This document shows, one piece after another, positions 26,822 through 36,133 of a DNA stretch of 64,000 nucleotides (positions are counted from its first letter, which is position 1; each line of letters starts with the position of its first letter). The stretch is from Rhizobium anhuiense (GTDB taxonomy: Bacteria > Pseudomonadota > Alphaproteobacteria > Rhizobiales > Rhizobiaceae). The stretch spans positions 62,001 to 126,000 of the forward strand of contig NZ_ML133522.1 of assembly GCF_003985145.1 (NCBI RefSeq), in the 5' to 3' direction. The notes under the pieces are model-generated. The model was not told the DNA's origin. It saw only the letters and a program-made list of their open reading frames with translations, and did no database searches. The position numbers and the translations under genes were made by a program.

Positions 26822-28029
26822 CACCGATCAATCAACCCATCGCTGAGCAGGGGCGTGTCGTCTCCATCGGAGACTATGTTCGCGGCAACATCCGCGAATA
26901 TGGCATGTTCATCGCGCTCATCGCGATCATGGTGTTCTTCCAGTTCTCGACCGGTGGCGTTCTCTTCAGGCCGCTCAACCTGACCAATATCATTCTGCAG
27001 AACTCCTTCATCGTCATCATGGCGCTCGGCATGCTGCTGGTCATCGTCGCCGGCCATATCGATCTTTCGGTCGGATCGGTCGTCGGCTTTATCGGCGCTA
27101 TCGCCGGCGTGATGACGGTGCAATGGCACACGAATTATGTCCTGGCGGGTATCGTATGTCTTGCCATGGGCGCGCTTGTCGGCGGCATCCAGGGCTATTT
27201 CGTCGCTTATCACAAAATCCCGTCCTTCATCGTCACGCTGGCCGGCATGCTGGTCTTCCGCGGCCTGACGCTGTTCGTGATGACGGCATCGGGGACCGGC
27301 ACCAGCATCGGTCCTTTCCCGCCGGCCTTCCAGCTGATCAGCATCGGCTTCCTGCCAAACGCTTTCGATATGGGCGGCATCAACTCGACCTCGATCATCC
27401 TCACCGTCGTCGGCGCCGTCGCCCTCTTCTATCTGGCATGGCGCAAGCGTCTGTCGAACGAGAAGCATGGCAACGACGTTGAGCCGCTCGGCTTCTTCCT
27501 TGCCCAGAACGCCCTCGTCACGCTCGCCATTCTGGCGCTCGGCTATCAGCTGTCGATCTATCGCGGCTTCCCGAACGTGCTGATGGTCATGCTGGTCCTG
27601 GTTGCTGCCTATGCCTTCATTACCCGCCGCACGACGATCGGTCGCCGCATCTACGCCATGGGCGGCAATGAGAAGGCGACGAAGCTTTCCGGTATCAACA
27701 CCGAGCGGCTGACCTTCCTGACCTTTGCCAATATGGGTCTGCTCGCCGGACTGGCTGGTCTGATCGTTGCCCTGCGTCTCAACTCGGCGACGGCCAAGGG
27801 CGGCTTCGGTCTTGAACTCGACGTGATCGCCGCCTGCTTCATCGGTGGCGCATCCGCCCAGGGCGGCGTCGGCAAGGTGACCGGCGCTGTCATCGGCGCG
27901 CTGATCATGGGCATCATGAACAACGGCATGTCGATCCACGGTCTCGGCACCGACTCGCAGCAGATGGTCAAGGGCGCCGTGCTCCTCGCCGCCGTGTTCT
28001 TCGACGTCTATAATAAGAACAAGGGCTGA
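26818..28029 (+). CDS. gguB: Sugar ABC transporter permease GguB
   Basis: 403 residues and about ten membrane segments. The CUT2 permease signatures [20 protein letters not shown] and [20 protein letters not shown] are present, and the coupling helix region is [19 protein letters not shown]. It pairs with GguA and ChvE. The start codon overlaps the gguA stop, so synthesis is coupled. The length matches GguB/MmsB proteins. Confidence 0.9.
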   Translation: MTPINQPIAEQGRVVSIGDYVRGNIREYGMFIALIAIMVFFQFSTGGVLFRPLNLTNIILQNSFIVIMALGMLLVIVAGHIDLSVGSVVGFIGAIAGVMTVQWHTNYVLAGIVCLAMGALVGGIQGYFVAYHKIPSFIVTLAGMLVFRGLTLFVMTASGTGTSIGPFPPAFQLISIGFLPNAFDMGGINSTSIILTVVGAVALFYLAWRKRLSNEKHGNDVEPLGFFLAQNALVTLAILALGYQLSIYRGFPNVLMVMLVLVAAYAFITRRTTIGRRIYAMGGNEKATKLSGINTERLTFLTFANMGLLAGLAGLIVALRLNSATAKGGFGLELDVIAACFIGGASAQGGVGKVTGAVIGALIMGIMNNGMSIHGLGTDSQQMVKGAVLLAAVFFDVYNKNKG

Positions 28030-28079
28030 CCGCTTCCGAAGCGCCAGCCAGGCATTCGCAGTCATATGAATGATGGATT

Positions 28080-28099
28080 CCGGCTCCTGATGGAGCCGG
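28080..28099 (+). promoter_or_regulatory. Hairpin in the gguB-gguC gap
   Basis: CCGGCTCC-TGAT-GGAGCCGG is a perfect 8-bp stem about 50 bp after gguB and 50 bp before gguC. A short T run (GCTTTTTCC) follows about 10 bp later. It may be a processing or attenuation site inside the operon. Confidence 0.45.
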
Positions 28100-28148
28100 A
28101 CAGGCGGAGCTTTTTCCTGTCTTCGCCGAAACGAGAAGGATCGAAGAC

Positions 28149-29144
28149 GTGCTTATTTCCCAGATCAAAGGTGCCAACGGAGAGATCGTCGTCGCCGTGC
28201 GTGAGCCGGGCGGCGCTGCAAAGTCGGTCAACAATGCCGGCAGCGTCTATGCGCTGGCGATGGAAGCCGCAGACGGCGGCAAGTCGCTTGCCTCAGTCAT
28301 CGAGGCCCATGGCTACGGCGCTGCCGTCGATCTTGAAAAGGCCTATGCGGAGGGCCGCTTCCTTCCGCCGATCACCCATCCCGATGCCGCCCACCTGCAT
28401 CTGACCGGCACCGGCCTGACGCATCTGGGATCGGCGGCAACGCGCGATTCCATGCACAAGAAAACCACCGAAGCCGCCGAGGAAACCCTGACGGACTCGA
28501 TGAAGATGTTCAAGATGGGGCTGGAGAACGGCAAGCCGAAGGCCGGCGAGAAGGGCGTGCAGCCCGAATGGTTCTACAAGGGCAACGGCTATGGCACGGC
28601 AGCCCCCGGCGCCCCGCTGATCTCGCCGTCCTTCGCGCTCGACGGCGGCGAAGAGCCTGAAATGGCTGGCATTTACGTGATTTCCAAGGACGGCTCGCCG
28701 TTCCGCATCGGCTTTGCGCTGTCGAACGAGTTTTCGGACCACGTCACCGAGCGGATCAACTATCTCTATCTGGCCCACTCCAAACTGCGCCCGGCCGCCT
28801 ATGGTCCGGAAATCCGCATCGGCGCCGCCCCGGACGATATTCGCGGCACCTCGCGCATCAAGCGCGGCGACAAGGTGATCTTCGAAAAGCCGTTCCTCTC
28901 CGGTGAGGCGAACATGTCGCACACCTTCGCCAATCTCGAATATCACCATTTCAAATACGGCCTCTTCCGTGTGCCGGGCGATGTTCATGTCCATATGTTC
29001 GGCACGGCGACCCTTTCCTTTGCCGATGGCGTCAAGACCGAAGAGGGCGACATCTTCGAGATCGAAGTCGCCGAATTCGGCCTGCCGCTCCGCAATCCGC
29101 TTGCAGTGGCCGCCGAGGAAGAGATCGCCGTCCGGCAGCTCTGA
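28149..29144 (+). CDS. gguC: GguC/AraD1, fumarylacetoacetate-hydrolase-family 2-keto-3-deoxy-L-arabonate dehydratase
   Basis: 331 residues from a GTG with GAGAAGG upstream. The C-terminal half has the FAH fold (EPEMAGIYVISKDGSPFRIG, ALSNEFSDHVTERINYLYLA), with acidic metal ligands in the EEPE region. Homologues in Agrobacterium (gguC, also called araD1) are linked to arabinose use and proposed to dehydrate 2-keto-3-deoxy-L-arabonate to 2-oxoglutarate semialdehyde. The next two genes encode the steps before and after that reaction, which supports the assignment. It is co-directional with gguAB. Confidence 0.8.
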   Translation: MLISQIKGANGEIVVAVREPGGAAKSVNNAGSVYALAMEAADGGKSLASVIEAHGYGAAVDLEKAYAEGRFLPPITHPDAAHLHLTGTGLTHLGSAATRDSMHKKTTEAAEETLTDSMKMFKMGLENGKPKAGEKGVQPEWFYKGNGYGTAAPGAPLISPSFALDGGEEPEMAGIYVISKDGSPFRIGFALSNEFSDHVTERINYLYLAHSKLRPAAYGPEIRIGAAPDDIRGTSRIKRGDKVIFEKPFLSGEANMSHTFANLEYHHFKYGLFRVPGDVHVHMFGTATLSFADGVKTEEGDIFEIEVAEFGLPLRNPLAVAAEEEIAVRQL

Positions 29145-29212
29145 TTTCAAGACCTGGCCGCATCCGGCGGCCGGATCATGCTCGTAAACGGTAAAGGAGG
29201 CTTGTTAAGCCC

Positions 29213-30646
29213 ATGACCATTTATCAAAACCTGATCGCCGGCGAATGGGTCGGCTCGAACGCGACGAAGAATATCAATCCGTCGGACACGAACGAAGTCG
29301 TCGGCCTCTATGCCGACGGCAGCGCTGAAGACACCAGAAACGCCATTGCCGCCGCCAAGGCCGCTTTCCCGGCCTGGTCGCGTTCCGGCATCTGGGAACG
29401 CCACGTCATCCTGAAGAAGACCGGCGACGAGATCATGGCGCGGAAGGACGAACTCGGCGCGCTGCTCGCCCGCGAGGAAGGCAAAACGCTGCCGGAAGCC
29501 ACCGGTGAAGTGATCCGCGCCTCGCAGATTTTCGAATTCTTCGCCGGCGAAGCGCTGCGGCTGGCTGGCGAGGTCCTCCCCTCGGTTCGCCCGAACATCG
29601 GCGTCGAGATCACCCGCGAGGCGCTTGGCGTCATCGGCATCATCACGCCGTGGAATTTCCCGATCGCCATCCCCGCCTGGAAGATCGCGCCGGCACTCTG
29701 CTACGGCAACACCATCGTCTTCAAGCCGGCCGAACTGGTGCCCGCCTGTTCCTGGGCGATTGTCGATATCCTCAACCGCGCCGGCCTGCCGAAGGGCGTC
29801 TTGAACCTCGTCATGGGCAAGGGCTCGGTCGTCGGTCAGGCCATGCTCGAAAGCCCCGACGTTCACGGCATCACCTTTACCGGTTCCACCGGCACCGGCC
29901 GGCGTGTCGCCGCCGCCTCCATCGAGCATAACCGCAAGTTCCAGCTGGAAATGGGCGGCAAGAACCCGATGGTCGTGCTCGACGATGCCGACCTCAACGT
30001 CGCCGTCGAGGCCGCCGCCAATTCCGGCTTCTTCTCCACCGGCCAGCGCTGCACGGCGTCGTCGCGCCTGATCGTCACCGAGGGCATTCACGACAAGTTC
30101 GTCGCAGCGCTCACCGACAAGCTGAAGACGCTGGTCGTCGACAACGCGCTGAAGGCCGGCACCCATATCGGTCCGGTCGTCGATGAGCGGCAGCTGAAGA
30201 CCGATACCGACTATATCGAGATCGGCAAGTCGGAAGGCGCCAAACTCGCCTTCGGCGGCGAGGTCATCTCGCGCGACACGCCCGGCTTCTATCTGCAGCC
30301 GACGCTGTTTACCGAAGCGACCAACCAGATGCGGATTTCGCGCGAGGAGATCTTCGGGCCTGTGGTCTCGGTGATCCGGGCGAAGGATTACGACGAGGCG
30401 CTTGCCATCGCCAACGACACGCCGTTCGGCCTTTCGGCCGGCATCGCCACGACCAGCCTGAAACATGCGACGCACTTCAAGCGCAATTCCGAGGCCGGCA
30501 TGGTGATGGTCAACCTGCCGACGGCAGGCGTCGATTTCCACGTTCCCTTCGGCGGCCGCAAAGGTTCGTCCTATGGCCCGCGCGAGCAGGGCAAATACGC
30601 CGCCGAATTCTACACAACCGTCAAGACCGCCTACACGCTGGCTTGA
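29213..30646 (+). CDS. 2-Oxoglutarate semialdehyde dehydrogenase (NAD(P)+)
   Basis: 477 residues of the aldehyde dehydrogenase superfamily. The NAD-binding region is ITPWNFPIAIPAWKIAPAL and the glycine loop FTGSTGTGRRVA. The catalytic glutamate is in LEMGGKNPM and the catalytic cysteine in TGQRCTASS. The C-terminus has FGGRKGSSYGPREQG, typical of the ketoglutarate semialdehyde group. It would oxidise the semialdehyde made by GguC to 2-oxoglutarate, feeding the TCA cycle. GTAAAGGAGG precedes the ATG. The gene lies between gguC and the dehydratase in the same orientation. Confidence 0.85.
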   Translation: MTIYQNLIAGEWVGSNATKNINPSDTNEVVGLYADGSAEDTRNAIAAAKAAFPAWSRSGIWERHVILKKTGDEIMARKDELGALLAREEGKTLPEATGEVIRASQIFEFFAGEALRLAGEVLPSVRPNIGVEITREALGVIGIITPWNFPIAIPAWKIAPALCYGNTIVFKPAELVPACSWAIVDILNRAGLPKGVLNLVMGKGSVVGQAMLESPDVHGITFTGSTGTGRRVAAASIEHNRKFQLEMGGKNPMVVLDDADLNVAVEAAANSGFFSTGQRCTASSRLIVTEGIHDKFVAALTDKLKTLVVDNALKAGTHIGPVVDERQLKTDTDYIEIGKSEGAKLAFGGEVISRDTPGFYLQPTLFTEATNQMRISREEIFGPVVSVIRAKDYDEALAIANDTPFGLSAGIATTSLKHATHFKRNSEAGMVMVNLPTAGVDFHVPFGGRKGSSYGPREQGKYAAEFYTTVKTAYTLA

Positions 30647-30707
30647 AACAAAGGCGATGTCCCGGACCGTACGAGGCGGTCCGGCGACATCCTGAAGGAT
30701 AGAGACG

Positions 30708-32447
30708 ATGAAGAAGAAAGCGGAATGGCCGCGCAAGCTGAGGTCGCAGGAATGGTACGGCGGCACGAGCCGCGATGTGATTTATCACCGCGGCTGGCTT
30801 AAGAACCAGGGTTATCCGCACGACCTGTTCGATGGCCGGCCGGTGATCGGCATCCTCAACACCTGGTCGGATATGACCCCGTGCAACGGTCATCTCAGAG
30901 AACTCGCCGAAAAGGTGAAGGCGGGCGTATGGGAGGCCGGCGGCTTCCCGCTTGAGGTGCCGGTATTCTCGGCGTCGGAAAACACCTTCCGCCCGACCGC
31001 GATGATGTATCGCAACCTTGCCGCGCTCGCGGTGGAAGAGGCGATCCGCGGCCAGCCGATGGACGGCTGCGTGCTGCTGGTCGGCTGCGACAAGACCACG
31101 CCGTCGCTTCTCATGGGAGCGGCTTCCTGCGACCTGCCGTCGATCGTCGTCACCGGCGGACCGATGCTGAACGGCTATTTCCGTGGCGAACGCGTCGGCT
31201 CGGGCACGCATCTGTGGAAGTTTTCCGAAATGGTGAAGGCCGGCGAGATGACGCAGGCCGAATTCCTCGAGGCGGAAGCCTCGATGAGCCGTTCGTCGGG
31301 CACCTGCAACACCATGGGCACCGCGTCCACCATGGCTTCCATGGCCGAGGCGCTCGGCATGGCACTGTCAGGTAATGCCGCGATCCCGGGCGTTGATTCC
31401 CGCCGCAAGGTCATGGCGCAGCTCACCGGCCGGCGGATCGTCCAGATGGTCAAGGACGACCTGAAGCCCTCCGACATCATGACGAAGCAGGCTTTCGAGA
31501 ACGCCATCCGCACCAACGCGGCCATCGGCGGATCGACCAATGCCGTCATCCACCTGCTCGCCATCGCCGGCCGTGTCGGCATCGATCTTTCGCTTGATGA
31601 CTGGGACCGCTGCGGCCGCGACGTTCCCACAATCGTCAACCTGATGCCGTCGGGCAAATACCTGATGGAAGAGTTCTTCTATGCGGGCGGCCTGCCGGTG
31701 GTGCTGAAGCGCCTCGGCGAGGCAGGTCTTCTGCACAAGGATGCGCTGACGGTCTCCGGCGAAACCGTCTGGGACGAGGTCAAGGAGGTCATCAACTGGA
31801 ACGAGGACGTCATCCTGCCGGCTGAAAAGGCGCTGACATCTTCGGGCGGCATCGTCGTGCTGCGCGGCAATCTCGCGCCGAAGGGCGCGGTGTTGAAGCC
31901 TTCGGCCGCCTCGCCGCATCTCCTGGTGCACCGGGGCAGGGCCGTGGTGTTCGAGGACATCGACGACTACAAGGCCAAGATCAACGACGATAATCTCGAC
32001 ATCGACGAAACTTGCATCATGGTCATGAAGAACTGCGGGCCGAAGGGTTATCCCGGCATGGCCGAGGTCGGCAACATGGGGCTGCCGCCGAAGGTGCTGA
32101 AGAAGGGCATCCTCGACATGGTGCGCATTTCCGACGCGCGCATGTCCGGAACGGCTTACGGCACCGTCGTGCTGCACACCTCTCCGGAAGCAGCCGTCGG
32201 CGGACCGCTGGCGGTCGTGAAAAATGGCGACATGATCGAGCTGGATGTGCCGAACCGTCGCCTGCATCTCGACATTTCCGAGGAAGAACTGGCGCGGCGG
32301 CTCGCCGAATGGCAGCCGAACCACGATCTGCCCAAATCAGGCTATGCCTTCCTGCATCAGCAGCATGTCGAGGGGGCCGATACCGGTGCGGACCTCGACT
32401 TCCTCAAGGGATGTCGCGGAAACGCTGTCGGTAAGGACAGCCACTGA
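30708..32447 (+). CDS. IlvD/Edd-family dehydratase, probable L-arabonate dehydratase
   Basis: 579 residues. The iron-sulphur and metal ligands of the family are visible: MTPCNGHL, VGCDKTTPSLLMG and SSGTCNTMGTAST. DARMSGTAYGTVVLHTSPEA is the conserved C-terminal block. The N-terminal LRSQEWYGGTSRD and the sugar-acid context match pentonate dehydratases and not dihydroxyacid dehydratase. It would convert L-arabonate to 2-keto-3-deoxy-L-arabonate for GguC. The arabinose 1-dehydrogenase and lactonase are not in this window. A strong terminator follows. Confidence 0.85.
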   Translation: MKKKAEWPRKLRSQEWYGGTSRDVIYHRGWLKNQGYPHDLFDGRPVIGILNTWSDMTPCNGHLRELAEKVKAGVWEAGGFPLEVPVFSASENTFRPTAMMYRNLAALAVEEAIRGQPMDGCVLLVGCDKTTPSLLMGAASCDLPSIVVTGGPMLNGYFRGERVGSGTHLWKFSEMVKAGEMTQAEFLEAEASMSRSSGTCNTMGTASTMASMAEALGMALSGNAAIPGVDSRRKVMAQLTGRRIVQMVKDDLKPSDIMTKQAFENAIRTNAAIGGSTNAVIHLLAIAGRVGIDLSLDDWDRCGRDVPTIVNLMPSGKYLMEEFFYAGGLPVVLKRLGEAGLLHKDALTVSGETVWDEVKEVINWNEDVILPAEKALTSSGGIVVLRGNLAPKGAVLKPSAASPHLLVHRGRAVVFEDIDDYKAKINDDNLDIDETCIMVMKNCGPKGYPGMAEVGNMGLPPKVLKKGILDMVRISDARMSGTAYGTVVLHTSPEAAVGGPLAVVKNGDMIELDVPNRRLHLDISEEELARRLAEWQPNHDLPKSGYAFLHQQHVEGADTGADLDFLKGCRGNAVGKDSH

Positions 32448-32477
32448 CAGCGTAGATCCAGGATTGGAAATCGATGA

Positions 32478-32504
32478 AAGGCGGGGCATCACCCCGCCTT
32501 TTTT
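32478..32504 (+). terminator. Rho-independent terminator of the chvE-ggu-arabonate operon
   Basis: AAGGCGGGG-CATCA-CCCCGCCTT followed by TTTT, about 30 bp after the dehydratase stop. Confidence 0.9.
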
Positions 32505-32583
32505 GCACTTGTTCAATGAGAAGATGGCGGCAATTTTGACGTGCGACGCCTCCCGAAATAAGGTGGATTTCGGGAGTGTCCAG

Positions 32584-33408
32584 TCAGCTCTGGCTTTGAC
32601 TTTGCATCTGGCCGCCGTCTTCTACCTTCACGGTGACCGACAACGTTTCGCCCGGCGTACCGATGCGCATGCCTGAAATCGGCGCGGCGTCGCGGTAGCA
32701 GAGGCCGGAGGCGATCCTGACGTACCGGGCATCCGGGCAGATCTCGTTGGCGGGATCGAAGCCGACCCAGCCGAGGCCGGGAATATGGGCCTCGGCCCAG
32801 GCATGGGTCGCCGCCTGCTCGACCTTCTCTTCCATCATAAGATAGCCCGAGATGTAACGCGCCGGCACCTGCAGGGCGCGGGCGGCGGCAATGAAAATGT
32901 GCGCGTGGTCCTGGCAGACGCCGCTCTTCTTCTCCAGCGCCTGTTCGGCCGTCGTCTCGGTGTTGCTGGTGCCGGGCTTGTAGTCGACCGTCTCGTGGAT
33001 TGCCGCCATCAGCGCATGCATGCGGGCAAGCTCGTTATCGCCTCCGACACCCTTGATCAGTTCCTTGACCAGCTTGCCGCCCTTGGTCAGCGGCGTGTCG
33101 CGCAGAAACAGCCAAAGCGGGCAGAAGCCGGTATGCGGGCCGGTGACGCCGTTGTTGTCCTCCGTCTCGACCTCGCCTTCGGCGAGAATGCGCGTCACGT
33201 CCTGCTCGCCTTCCAGCGAGACCAGATTGACGTGATTGCCGTACTGGTCGTCATACTCGACCTCGGGTACGGCACCCTCTACGTTCAGCGCCCAGGTGAG
33301 GACTTTCTGATGGGGGCTCGTCGGCGGCGTCAACCTCAGCCGTTGCAGCGAGAACTGCGTCGGTCCGTCGTAGCGGTATTCGGTGAGATGGCTGATCTTC
33401 ATTCTCAT
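32584..33408 (-). CDS. Transglutaminase-like protein
   Basis: 274 residues. An N-terminal beta domain (residues about 1-100, typical Bact_transglu_N: HLTEYRYDGPTQFSLQRLRL) precedes the papain-like core. The core has Cys in KKSGVCQDHAHIFIAAARAL, His in ATHAWAEAHIPGLG and Asp in VGFDPANE. Such proteins are usually encoded with ATP-grasp and alpha-E proteins, as here, and are thought to act on a peptide product, either as a protease or as a cross-linking enzyme. It is the third gene of a leftward operon, 12 bp after the alpha-E gene. Confidence 0.85.
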   Translation of the reverse strand: MRMKISHLTEYRYDGPTQFSLQRLRLTPPTSPHQKVLTWALNVEGAVPEVEYDDQYGNHVNLVSLEGEQDVTRILAEGEVETEDNNGVTGPHTGFCPLWLFLRDTPLTKGGKLVKELIKGVGGDNELARMHALMAAIHETVDYKPGTSNTETTAEQALEKKSGVCQDHAHIFIAAARALQVPARYISGYLMMEEKVEQAATHAWAEAHIPGLGWVGFDPANEICPDARYVRIASGLCYRDAAPISGMRIGTPGETLSVTVKVEDGGQMQSQSQS

Positions 33409-33420
33409 GTTCTGATCCGC

Positions 33421-34362
33421 TTATACATAGAACCGGTAGCCGTCGGAAATTTCCGCACCGAGCTTGTTGTTGCGCGCGACGAAATCCTCCAGGAATTCGT
33501 GCAGGCCCTGATCCATGATATCCCGGATCGCTCTCGTCTGCAGTGTGGTGCGGATTGCGTCCGCCGTATCGTGAGCGGCGAGCCGCTCCCCGTAATCCGT
33601 GGCGAGATAGCCGAGATTGCTGACGATCTTCTCATAGCAATAGGCAAGCGAGCGCGGCATCTGCACATTCAGCGTCAGAAAGTCGGCGATGTTCATCGCC
33701 CGGTATTCGCCGTCATAGGCCCAGCTATAGGCCCGGTGTGCGGAGACCGAGCGCAGGATCGATTCCCACTGCACATTGTCGAGAGAGGAGCCGACTGATG
33801 AGACCGAGGGCAGCAGCACGTAATATTTCACGTCGAGGATGCGGCTGGTATTATCGGCCCGCTCGATGAAGGTGCCGATGCGGGCGAAATTATAGAGTTC
33901 GTTGCGCAGTGTCGAGCCGTGGAAGGCGCCGCGGATGAGGCCGGCACGGCGCTTGATGACGTCGATCACCTCCGGCATGTCGGCCGCCTTGACGCGCTTT
34001 TCGAGCAGAGACTTCAGCTCGATCCAGCATTCGTTGGTGGCTTCCCAGGTCTCGCGCGTCAGAGCCGTGCGCACCATGCGGGCATTGTTTCTGCCGGACT
34101 CGATGCAGGACATGACGCTCGACGGATTGGCGCGATCGCGCAGGAGATAGTCGATCGCGTCGGCATTGGTCAGCTTTGCGTGGCCCTCGTCATAGGCCTC
34201 GCGCACGCCGGCGCTTTGCAGCACGCCATCCCAGTTGTCATCGCCGGTGCTGCTGCGGGTCAGCGACATGCGCAACCCGGCATCGATCAGGCGGGCGATA
34301 TTTTCGGCGCGCTCGATGTAACGGAACATCCAGTAGAGGCCGTTTGCGGTTCTTCCGAGCAT
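33421..34362 (-). CDS. Alpha-E domain protein (DUF403)
   Basis: 313 residues from the ATG at 34362. The N-terminal LGRTANGLYWMFRYIERAEN is the family hallmark, followed by an all-helical domain with the repeated RYIERAEN/TFIERADN pattern (at the start and near residue 165). No catalytic residues are known. Members are found beside circularly permuted ATP-grasp ligases and are thought to be partners in peptide synthesis. The start shares one base with the stop of the ATP-grasp gene (TGATG), so translation is coupled. Confidence 0.87.
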   Translation of the reverse strand: MLGRTANGLYWMFRYIERAENIARLIDAGLRMSLTRSSTGDDNWDGVLQSAGVREAYDEGHAKLTNADAIDYLLRDRANPSSVMSCIESGRNNARMVRTALTRETWEATNECWIELKSLLEKRVKAADMPEVIDVIKRRAGLIRGAFHGSTLRNELYNFARIGTFIERADNTSRILDVKYYVLLPSVSSVGSSLDNVQWESILRSVSAHRAYSWAYDGEYRAMNIADFLTLNVQMPRSLAYCYEKIVSNLGYLATDYGERLAAHDTADAIRTTLQTRAIRDIMDQGLHEFLEDFVARNNKLGAEISDGYRFYV

Positions 34363-35771
34363 CAGTCCTCCAATACCCAGGTGTCTTTGGTGCCGCCGCC
34401 CTGGCTGGAATTGACCACCAGCGAGCCTTGCTTCAGCGCCACGCGGGTGAGCCCGCCCGGAATGATCTGAACCTTGTCGGATACAAGCACATAGGGGCGA
34501 AGGTCGACATGGCGCGGCGCGATGCCCTTGTTGACGAGGATCGGCACGGTGGAGAGCGACAGCGTCGGCTGGGCGATGTAATTGTTCGGCTTGGCCTTCA
34601 GCTTCTCGGCGAAATCGGCGCGTTCCTTCTTCGATGCCGTCGGTCCCACAAGCATGCCGTAGCCGCCGGAACCGTGCACTTCCTTGACGACCAGCTCCTC
34701 CAGATGTTCCAGCACGTATTTCAGGCTTGATGCTTCCGAACAACGCCAGGTCGGCACGTTTTCGAGCAGGGCCTTGCGGCCGGTATAGAATTCGACGATC
34801 TCGGGCATATAGGAATAGATCGCCTTGTCGTCGCAAATGCCGGTGCCCGGCGCATTGGCGATGGTGATGTTGCCGGAACGGTAGACATCCATGATGCCGG
34901 GAATGCCGAGCGCGGAATCGGCCCGGAAGGTCAGGGGATCGAGGAAGTCGTCGTCGACGCGGCGGTAGAGCACGTCGATCGCCTCGTAACCGCGGGTCGT
35001 CCGCATCTTCACCTTGCCGTCGATGACGCGCAGATCCGAGCCCTCGACCAGTTCGACGCCCATCATGTCGGCGAGGAAGGAATGCTCGTAATAGGCCGAA
35101 TTGTAGATGCCGGGGGTCAGCACCGCGACGCGCGGCTTGCCGGTGCAGCCGGGAGGAGCAAGCGAGGCGAGGCTCTGGCGCAAGAGATAGGGATAATCCT
35201 CGACACGCTGCACCTTGTTCTTGTGGAACAGTTCCGGGAACATCTGCATCATGGTTTCCCGGTTTTCCAGCATGTAGCTGACACCGGAGGGCGTGCGGGC
35301 GTTGTCCTCAAGCACGTAAAACTGGTCCTCGCCGGTGCGCACGATGTCGGTGCCGACGATATGGGTGTAGACGCCGCCGGGCGGACGGAAGCCGATCATC
35401 TCGGGGATGAAGGTGACGTTGTTCTCGATCAGTTCGCGCGGGATGCGGCCGGCGCGGATGATCTCCTGCTTATGGTAGATATCGTCCAGAAAAGCGTTGA
35501 GTGCGATTACCCGCTGCTCGATGCCCTGGGCGAGCTTGCGCCATTCGCGGGCGGAGATGATGCGGGGAATGATGTCGAAGGGGATGAGTTTTTCGGAACT
35601 GTCGGCATGGCCGTAGACCGCGAATGTGATGCCGGTCTTCCGGAAGATGTTTTCCGCATCGCGGGACTTGGCAATCAGATGCGCCCGGTCTTGGCTGTTG
35701 TACCACTCGAAGTATTTGTCATAAGGCGGGCGAGGGCTTTCGTCCCCGGTAATCATTTCATCAAATGCCAA
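34362..35771 (-). CDS. Circularly permuted ATP-grasp type 2 protein (DUF404/DUF407)
   Basis: 469 residues from a TTG at 35771 that has GGGGAG 8 bp upstream. An open frame extends 200 bp further, but that part does not resemble the family. Recognisable blocks are AFDEMITGDESPRPPYDKYF at the start, PFDIIPRIISAREWRKLAQG, ENRETMMQMFPELFHKNKV, VVKEVHGSGGYGMLVGP (ATP-binding lysine and glycine loop) and the end SSQGGGTKDTWVLED. It is an ATP-dependent carboxylate-amine ligase of unknown substrate. It heads the leftward operon with the alpha-E and transglutaminase genes. Confidence 0.87.
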   Translation of the reverse strand: MAFDEMITGDESPRPPYDKYFEWYNSQDRAHLIAKSRDAENIFRKTGITFAVYGHADSSEKLIPFDIIPRIISAREWRKLAQGIEQRVIALNAFLDDIYHKQEIIRAGRIPRELIENNVTFIPEMIGFRPPGGVYTHIVGTDIVRTGEDQFYVLEDNARTPSGVSYMLENRETMMQMFPELFHKNKVQRVEDYPYLLRQSLASLAPPGCTGKPRVAVLTPGIYNSAYYEHSFLADMMGVELVEGSDLRVIDGKVKMRTTRGYEAIDVLYRRVDDDFLDPLTFRADSALGIPGIMDVYRSGNITIANAPGTGICDDKAIYSYMPEIVEFYTGRKALLENVPTWRCSEASSLKYVLEHLEELVVKEVHGSGGYGMLVGPTASKKERADFAEKLKAKPNNYIAQPTLSLSTVPILVNKGIAPRHVDLRPYVLVSDKVQIIPGGLTRVALKQGSLVVNSSQGGGTKDTWVLED

Positions 35772-36133
35772 AAGCGCGGCTCCCCTTTTTTGTTCATTTG
35801 AATACAACGCAAATGGCAATGCAAGAACCATGCGCAGTTCGGGGAAAAGATTTTGCGCTGCGAGAAACGGGTGAAAATCTGGGCATTTAACGTGATGCGC
35901 TGCGGCATGGCGGATATTCATCCAAGGTGCCTGCGTAAAATCTGAGCATATGACCGTTTTTCGTTCAGCCAAGGCGATCGAATATGGCCATGCGCGCGAG
36001 GCTCGCCGACCTCTGCAGAACCGCCATCGGGTCCTTGCATCAGCGAAATTTCAAATAAGCATCAACGCTTCGCCTTTGACTGCGGCTACGGGGTGCCGCT
36101 ATCAGCACAGCGAAGCTTTTATTGCGAGCCGCC

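Noticed and set aside
33902..34730. Forward open frames across the alpha-E and ATP-grasp genes
   Set aside because: High-GC DNA gives long antisense frames. The reverse frames carry full-length family signatures and coupled starts.
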